Source of the DNA: Agromyces ramosus
GTDB lineage: Bacteria; Actinomycetota; Actinomycetes; Actinomycetales; Microbacteriaceae
Length of the DNA stretch: 64,000 bases
Direction of reading: 5' to 3'
NCBI RefSeq assembly: GCF_030817175.1
Contig: NZ_JAUSYY010000001.1
Location: 930,001 to 994,000, forward strand
Part shown: in pieces, positions 1 through 9,000 of the stretch
How positions within the stretch are numbered: the stretch's first letter is position 1
Layout: the number at the start of each line of letters is the position of its first letter
Position numbers and translations under genes: made by a program
Notes under the pieces: generated by a model
Database searches by the model: none
Seen by the model: only the letters and a program-made list of their open reading frames with translations
What the model was told of the DNA's origin: nothing

Positions 1-3000
1 TGCTCACGGCGCCGATGCCCTTGCCGCTCGCGATGGCGGTGGCCCGGTTGACCGCGTGTGCGTACACGAAGAGCTTGCCGGTGAGGCCGCCGATCTCCGC
101 GGGGTCGCCGATGACGGCCGAGGTGACGGTCGCGGAGGTGATGGTCGCCTTGCCCTCGGCACCGTTCACGCCGAGGACGCCGGTGGAGAGGACCTTCGCG
201 GTCGCGTGTGCGGTGTTCTTCGCATCCGCTTCGACGGTGAGGTCGTGTCCGGCGGTCACGGTGCCACTCCAGTCGGCGCCGGTCGCGGCGCCGATCTCGG
301 CCACTGGGGCGCTCACGGCGATGCCGCCGAGGAATCCGCCGGTGATCACGTTCGAGTACGCGGTCGCCGCGTTGACCGAAGTCGCGGTGATGTCGACGTC
401 GGCGCCGGTGGCGGTGATGCTGCCGGATCCGGTGGCGCGCGTCTCACCGGTCACCTTCGCGTGCGCCACGCCGATCGCGAGGCTGACGAGGGCGACGGCG
501 GCGGTGAGCACGCGCGCCTCCGCCGTGTTCGTCGCGGTCGCGGTGACCTCGACGTCGGATGCCTGGGTGATCACGCCGTTCATCGTGGCGCGCACCTCGT
601 TGTCGACGTACGCCAGGCCGATCATCGCCTTCAGGTCGATGAGGCCGCCCGAGATCGCGTCGACGATGCTCTTGGCGAGGTTGCCGTCGCCGTGGGTCTT
701 CGCGGTCACGCGGATCGCGCCGGTCGAGGAGAGGGTGCCGCTCGAGACGAGCGCGCGGATCCAGGCATCCGAGGTGATCTCGGTGCTGGCCCAGGCGCCG
801 CTGATGCCGATGAGGGCGATCGCGCCCATGAAGGTGTCGGCCGTTGCGCGGTTCTCGGCGTCAGCCTCGACGGTGATGCCCGAGGCGTTCGCCACGCTGC
901 CCGCGATCTCGGCGAGCGTGTGGCCCGAGAGCACCGCGAACACGACCTGGATCTGGACACTGACACCGCCGCCGCCTCCGCCCGGGGCGACCACGGCCGC
1001 CTCGTTGTCGGCGGTGGCCCGCACGGTGACGGGGCCGGTCGTCGTGGTGGCGCCGCGGAGCACCGATTCGAGGTGGCGCGAGGAGTTCGACCGGGCGACG
1101 GTCACGCCGAGGGCGAATGCGCCGACGGTCACGTTCAGCGTCTTCACCGTGACGGTGCGCGTGCCGTCGGCGGTGACAGAGACGCCACCCGTGCCGATGG
1201 TGCCGACCGGGGCCGCCGAGGCCTTCGCGGTGCCCGAGAGGTCGACGAAGGTGATCACGCCGCCGATGCCGATCGCGCCGCCGGCGAGCGAGATGCCGAG
1301 GGCGTCGATGGTGACGTTGTCGGTGACCTTCGCGATGTAGCGGCCGACGGTGCCGGTGCCGCCCACGGCCACGGTGCCGGAGGCGGTCTCGGCCCGGTTG
1401 TCGCCGGCCACGCTCACGTAGGCGATGGCGAAGCCGACTGCTCCCGCGCCGACCGCGACGCCGATCGAGTAGACGTTCAGGGTACGGTTCGCGCTCGACT
1501 CGACGAGGATGCCGAGTCCGGCTCGACGGAGCTCGGAGCCGCCGTCGATGTGGGCCCGCTGGGTGCCGGTGTCCTTGATGACGGCGACCTGGCCGCCGAT
1601 GCCGACGAACCCGCCGCCGGCGGCGAGGCCGAAGGCCAGCGAGTCCTCGACCATGATCGCGCGAACGCTGATCTCGTCGGACGCCCCGCCGCCGGCCGTG
1701 ATGACCGCCGTCGATCCGATGCCGGCATCCGTGCGGCTCCTGATGTTGAGCACGAGCACCGAGCCGCCGCCGCCGACGAAGCCGCCGCCGATGGCTCCCG
1801 CGATGCCGAGGACCTGGAGGTCGTCGATCGCCCAGACCCGCACCGAGCGCCCCGCCGTCACGAGCCCGTCGATGCTCGCCGTGGTGCCGTCGCTGGGCGG
1901 GGTGCCGAGGGCGCTCGCGGTGAGCCCCGTCGTCGGTGCGGCGCCGGCGATGCCGGCGTTGGCACCTGAGATGGCCGACGCGACACGGTCGTTGGTCTTC
2001 TCCTCGCCGTCGACCATGACCCACTCGTCGGGTGTCGCCTCGGGGTTCGCGCCGATCGTCGTCGCATGCACCTTTGCGCGGTACTTGTGCCCGTTGAAGG
2101 TCACGTACGAGTTCGCGTCGTCCATGTCGTAGGAGGTCGCGGGGTTCCACGCGGCGAACGTGCGGGTGCTCGTGGTGCCGCCGAGGGCGTCCTTGTAGCC
2201 GCCGTCGCCCTTGGCGATCTCGTCGGCCTCGTCGGTGTTGTCCTTGGCGGTGGGGGCGGCATCCGTCTCGCCCTGCCATTCGCCGTCGGTGCCGGGCGCG
2301 CTGTTCGCGTGATGCACGGTGGCGGCCCAGCGCCTGCCGTTGTAGGTGACGACGTCGCCCTCGCGGTAGTAGAGATTCACGTCGTTCGCGGTGGTCGCCG
2401 AGTACTCGCCGCGGAAGGGTCCGCCGTCGGCCTCGTGGTAGGTGCCCGACTGCTGGGTGCCGATCGCCCAGATCGAGAGCGAGATGGCGAGGCCCACCGC
2501 GCCGCCGGCGATGCTCACGGCGATGGAGCTGACGTCCTTGATCGAGAGGGCGAACACCTCGACGTCGTCGTTGGCCTTGACGGTCGCGCCCGCTGCGATG
2601 GCGGCCTGCACGCTCGTGTCGGCGACGCCGATGTCGATGCCGCCCGCGACGCCGACGAAGCCGCCGGCCGCGCCGCCCGCGATCGTGAGCGACTTGAACC
2701 GGTCGACCGCCGAGACGTTGACGCTCTGGGAAGCGGATGCCCCGGCCGCGAGGTTGACCTGCGAGCCGCCGCCGATGAACGCCTTCACGACCACGTGGAG
2801 CAGTGTCACTGCGATGCCGCCGGCGACGCCGACGAAGCCGCCGCCGATGGCGGGCACGAGCCCGAAGATGTCTTCAGACGAGTACGCCTGCACCGCCACG
2901 CCGTGGAACGGGGCGCCGGCGCCGTAGCGGCCGAAGCCGTTGCCGACGATGGTGCCGCTGTAGACGTCGGGGAGCCCGGTGCCGGTGGCGAGCGCATCGA

Positions 3001-6000
3001 CGACCGACCCCGCGCCGAGGAAGGCCTGCGTGTTCTTGTCGAGGAGGGCGATGCCGACGGCCGCGCCCACGCCGACCATGCCGCCGGCGATCGCCGCGGT
3101 GATGAGGATCGCCTTGCTGTCGTCGCCCGCCAGCACGAGCACGTTGTTGCCGGCCTTCAGGGTCGCGCCGCCGGTGGTGCACGCGGCGCCGTCGCCGGCC
3201 GGGTCGCCGGTGCAGGCGAAGGTGCGGGTGTTCAGGATGCTCACGGCGAGGGTCGCGGCGACGCCCACGGTGCCGCCGCCCGCGCCGACCACGACGGAGA
3301 CGACCGCGTCGGTCGCGGTGGCGATGATGGCGATGTCATTGCGTGCCCGCACGATCGCGGCGTTGCCGACGTGGGCCCGGGTGTTCAGGTTCACGACCCG
3401 CACCCCGATCGGGATGGCCACGCCCGCGGTGCCGGCGACCGAGAGGGCACCGGCGATGCCGAGGTGGTAGAACTGGCTGGCCGCGGCGACCCGCACCGAC
3501 TGACCCGCGTTCGACCCGGCGGCCACGTCGGTGCAGCCGGCGTTGCAGTTGATCTTCGCGTTCGCGCCGATCCAGGCGTAGGTGTGGATGTTGTCGACGT
3601 TGACCGCGCCGGCGAGGTTCACGGCGGCGGTGCCGGCGACGCCGGCCGAGATGCCGACCATGGCGATGTCGTCGCTGCTGTTCGCGGTGACCGCGACGCC
3701 GCGGAAGGTGTCGGTGCCGGCGGTGATGACGCGGGGGCCGTACGCCGCCGCGTCGCCGCCGGGGGTGACGCCGCTCTTCACGATGCTGTGACTGCGACCC
3801 GTCGTCGAGGTGACGTTCAGCCCGGTGATGATCACGCCGCCCTTGTCCTCGGGCTTGTTGCGCAGCTTCAGCTGGTTCGGGCCGAGGCCGCTGGTCTCGG
3901 CGTAATAGGTGGCGCCGTCGATGAGTCCGCCGATCGGCACGCCGCCGCCGGAGCTGTAGACGATCGTGTCGCCGTCGGCGAAGCCGTGGTTGTACGGCAG
4001 GGTGATCAGGTCGCCGCCCGTGACGGCGCCGCCCTTCAGCGGGTTGAACCGGAGCGACTCGTCCTGACGCACGCCGGCCTGGTCGGTGGGGATGAGCCGG
4101 TGGCTCTCGCCGGTGCCGCCCGAGACGTTGATCGCGGCATCCGAGAGGTTCTGCACCTTGTGCAGCTTCACCCGGAACGCATCGACGACCTCGACGTAGT
4201 AGACCTGCTGCGGGGTGACCTCGTCGCCGGGGGTGTCGCTCAGGCCGGCGATGTTCGCGCCGTAGCCCGAGTCGTAGATGACCTCGTCGCCGTTCTGGAA
4301 GCCGTGGGCGAAGCCGAGGTTGATGACGCCGCCACCCTCGAGGGCGATCGATGCGTCGAAGCGGGTGTCCTGCGTCGTGACCGTGTAGCCGCCGGTCGCC
4401 ACGGCGAGCGCCGTGCCGTTGCCGAGGCCGACCACCACGGAGAATGCGCCGATGTACGACCGCGTGTGCTTGTTCACGACCGGTACCGCCACGGCGGCGC
4501 CGACCGCGGCGGTGCCGCCGCCCGAGATGTTTCCAGCGATGACGTTGAGGCGCAGGCGGTCATCGGCCGACACCCGCACGCTGCCCGAGACCTGCAGATC
4601 GGCGCGATCCGCGGCTGACGTGCCGTCCTGGATGTACGCCGTGGTGTTCACCGTGATGACCGAGACGCCGGCGTTGACGTTGACCGCGGCGGTGCCGCCG
4701 AAGCCGCCGCCGACGGAGATCGAGTCGATGCCCTCGGTGGAGCGCGCGTCGACCGTGAGGTTGCCGCTCGCGCGGACGACGGATCCCTTGCCGATCCACG
4801 CCTCGGTGGTCTTGTGGAGGACCTCGACGTCGACACCCGCTCCGACGCCGGCGGTACCGCCGTAGGTCAGCTGCCCGGCGAGGGAGAGCACCGTCGTGTC
4901 GTCCGACGCGAGCACGGCGACGTTCGTCGTCGGCTGGCTGACGTTGCCGAGGATGCTCGCCCGCGTGACATCCGTCGTCGTGTTCACGACGACCGAGCCC
5001 GCCACACCGGCGGTGCCGCCGCCCGAGCCGCCGACGGCGAGGAGGAGGACGTCGCCCGACTGCACCGCCGAGACGGTGAGGCCCGCGCCGCCCGCCTGGA
5101 TGCCCGCGCCGGCGGCGACCTGCGCCTCGACCGTGCTCCCGCGAACGACGACGACCGCGGATGCCCCCACACCCGCTGAGCCGCCGCCGATCGCAAGGTT
5201 TCCCGCAGCCACGTCCGCGTCCATCTCGCGGCTCGCGGTGACGCTGACCGCGCCGAGTGCATGGACGTCGGTGCCGGCGCCGATGTGGGCGCGCACCTTG
5301 GGGCTCGATCCGCCCTGGTTGAAGACGAAGACGATCACGGCGCCGGTGACCGCGACCGAGTTGAGGCTCACGCCGCCCGCGATCGCGAGGAGGAACCAGT
5401 CCTCGGTGGCGCCCGCGCCGACCGTGACCGAGCCGCCGGCCCGCACGTCGGCGGAGTCGCCGATGAACGCGCGCACGTTGGAGTTGGCGACGACGACGAT
5501 CACCGTGATGCCGACACTGGCCGAGCTCTGGCTGAGGGAGAGCGTGCCGCCGACGTCGTCGACGGTGATGCTGTCCTGCGCGCGCACGGTGACCGACTGG
5601 CCGCCGCCGCCGATCGCGCCCTCCTGGTTGACCTGCGCGCCGTTGCCGATCCACGCCTGCGTGTCGAAGTTGAAGATCTCGATGATGAACGCGCCCGAGA
5701 CCGCAGCGCCGCCCGAGCTCGCTCCGCCGGCGATCGCCACGGAGGTGAGCGTGAGCCAGTCGATCTTGCCCTTCAGCGGCGCGGGAACGTCGGGCACGAG
5801 GGGCACCAGGGTCGACTTCGCCGTGACCGAGATCGCGCCCGAGGCATCCGCCTTCGTGACGCTGCCGGCGCCGGTCGCCGAGTCGATGGCCGCCTTCGTG
5901 ACGACCTCGAGGTAGTTGACCGAGAAGGCCGCACCGATCGCGGCGTCGTTGCCGGTCGAGAGCGCCCCGGCGATGGCCAGGTTCTGGAGGCCCATGAGCT

Positions 6001-9000
6001 GCTCGGCACGAACGGTGATGCCGCCCGCCGCCGCGTCGAGCTCGGCGCCCTGGCCGACGAGCGCCTCGGTTGAGAGGAGGAGGATCTGCACGGCGGCACT
6101 GCCGGCGACGGAGGTGGACTTGCCGCCGCCGGCCGCGAAGCCCCAGACGATGAACTCATTGCGCTGCGGCACGCCGGCGACCGACGGCGTCGTCGCCTCC
6201 ACGATGATGCCGGCCTGGCCCTTCACGACGGCGTCGGTGCCGATCGTCGCCCGGTTCGTGAGGACCTGCACGTTGAGGCCGATCGCCGCGCCGACGCGGG
6301 TCCCGCTCGACTCGAGGTCGATGGCCGAGCCCATCGCGAGGGCCTTGGCGTGCGCCCAGAGCGTCGAGCGCACGGTGACCGCGCCGGTCGTGGCCGTCAC
6401 GTGGGCGTTCGCCGCGATGCGGGCGGTGCTGACGGCGACGGTCCAGTTCACCGCGACGGCTGCGGCGATCGCGGTCGTGCCGCTGCTCGTTCCCGACTGG
6501 CTGCCCGACTGGCTGCTCGCGCCGCCCGCGCCGTTCGAACCGTTGGTGCCGCCGTTCGACGAGGGCATCGACCCCGTGTTCGACGAGGTCCCCTGCGTGT
6601 TCGGGTTGCTGCCGTTGACCTGCTCGTTCGCCTTCTGGTCGCCGCTCGAGTCCGACTCCTCGGCGCCCTTGGCGCTCGCGATCGCCTTCGCCTCGGTGCG
6701 AAGGTCGGACACGGCCAGCACACTGACGGAGGTGCCCGTGGTGTTGCGCGCGATCTCGGCGAGCGTGTCCCAGCCGACCACGACATTGATCGAGAGGTCG
6801 GCACCGACGGCGGTGCTCTTGCCGGCCGCCTCGGCGTTGCCCTCGGTGATGACGCGAGTGAGGTGGGTCGCGGTCACCGACACGGGGCCGCTTCCGACGT
6901 AGGCGGTGCCCGAGGTGCCGAGCCGGGCCGTGACGTCGTCGTCGACGCTCACGACGAGCGCGACCACCGGGGTGACCGCCGTGCCGCCCGCGGTGCCGCC
7001 CTCTGCGGTGGTGAGGAGCTCGCGGAACCCGAACGCGTCGATCGTGAGCGACGATCCGCCAGTGAGTGCCGCGCCGTTCTCGACCTCGGCCCGCACGTCG
7101 CTGCCGTCGATGACCTGCAGGGCGACGGATGCCCCGACGCCGGTCGCCGATCCGACCTCGGCCTTGCTCGTGGCCTTCGCGAGGTCGCGCTCGTTGCTCT
7201 GCGCCGAGATCGTGATCGCGCCGCTCGTGAGCGTGGCCGATGCCCCGGGCTGGAGGAGCGCCTCGGTCGTGTTGTCGAGGATGTTGATGGCGAGTGCGCC
7301 GGCGATGCCGACGTCGTCCGACTTGCTCGCGCCCGCGCGTGCGGTCGCGGTCACCTCGTGCTCCCAGAGGCGGAACAGCTGGTCGGCCGCCGGGCTCGCC
7401 GGGAAGCGATCGCCGTCGGTGACGGTGGCGCCGGCCTGGAGGATCCACTCGTGCGATCCGTTGCGCTTGTAGAAGCCGGGGGCCTTCGAGCCGTCCTGCG
7501 CCGTGAGCCGGAACCAGTCGCCCTCGGAGGTCTTGTCCTTCGGCAGCTCCGACTTCTCGTTGTAGACGTCGGCGGTGATCCACTGCCAGGCGCTGCCGTC
7601 GTACTTCCAGACGCTCTTCGCGGGCTTGCCGTCACGGGCGCTCGTGAGGAGGAAGTAGTCGCCGTTCGCCGGCGAGCCGGGCAGTGCCGCGCCGCTCGCG
7701 ATCGTGGTGTCGGTGTCGAGCACCCAGTCGGACCCGTTGAACTTGTAGATGCCGTCGTTGCCGCCGGTGCCGCCGTTGGTCTTGACGTAGGCGAGGTCGT
7801 CCTTCGACGGTCCGGGCAGTTCCTTGCCCTCTTCGACGATCTTCCACTCGGTTCCGGTCCAGCGGCGGATGACGTCGTTGGTGTCGCCACCCGCCAGCCC
7901 TGCGGTGAGCACGAGTCCGGTACCGGTGATGGTCGCCGTTCCCGTGACCGCCCGGTTGATGATGCGCACGTCGTTCACGGCGACGCCGGCGCCGATGCCC
8001 ACCGACCCGTCGGTGGCCGAGTCGCCCTTGGCGCTGGCCGAGACATCCGTGTTCGCGAGCGACTTCAGCGTCACCACGCCGCCCGACGAGATGACGACGC
8101 CGTTGCCGAACCAGGTCCGCGAGGTCGAGACGACGACGTTGATGGCGATGGCGCCGGCGATCGAGACCGAGGTGCCGCCGTTCTCGTTGGAGGCGGCCTT
8201 CGGGGTGGAGCTCGTCGACGTCTGGCCGCCGTTCGTGTTGCGCGTCTGGTTCGCCTGGCCGAGGTTGGCGTCGGCCTTCTGGTTGACGTCCTTGCCGCCC
8301 CCGCCCGAGCCCTCGGAGGGAGATGCACCCTTCGTGGATGCCTCGGCGAGCGTGGTGGCCTCGACGGCCTGCGTCGCGTTGAAGGCGACGGCGCCGGTGG
8401 CGGTGATGCTGCGAGCACTGCCCGAGTCGACGACGACGTTGTCGAGGACGGCGAGTGCGAGCGAGACGCCGATGCCGGCGGTGGACCCTGCCTTGGTGTC
8501 GCCCTTGGCGGTGGTGCCGGCCTTCACGGTCTGGGTGGCCTGGGCGATGACGCTCGAGGCGGTGAGGGTCGTGCCGCTCGCGCCGACCGAAGCGCTGGTG
8601 CGGATGGTGGCCAGGGTGATCGCGATGGCCGGGACGATGGTGACGGTGCCGCTCTTTCCTCCGGCTTCCGCTTCCGTGGTGAACGTGATGTTCTCGGTGG
8701 CGGTGATGGTGAGTGCGCCGGCACCGGTGAGCGGGGGTCCGCGGGTCGGGTCGGCCACCTGGTCGATGCCCGCGTAGACGGTGGAGGTCACGAGGTTCAA
8801 GCCGAAGGCGGCGCCGATTCCGGCGGTGCCGGTGCCCGACTGGCTCGCCTTGGCCGAGGCCTTGTTGCTGCTCTGCGACGCCGCCGTGAGGGCCACTGCT
8901 CCGCCGCCGGTGATGGCGATGCCGGGGTCGGCCGACGGGTCGGCGCCGGGCGTCTGGTCGCCGTGGATCACGCCGAGCGTGGTCGCCTCGACGAGGTTGA

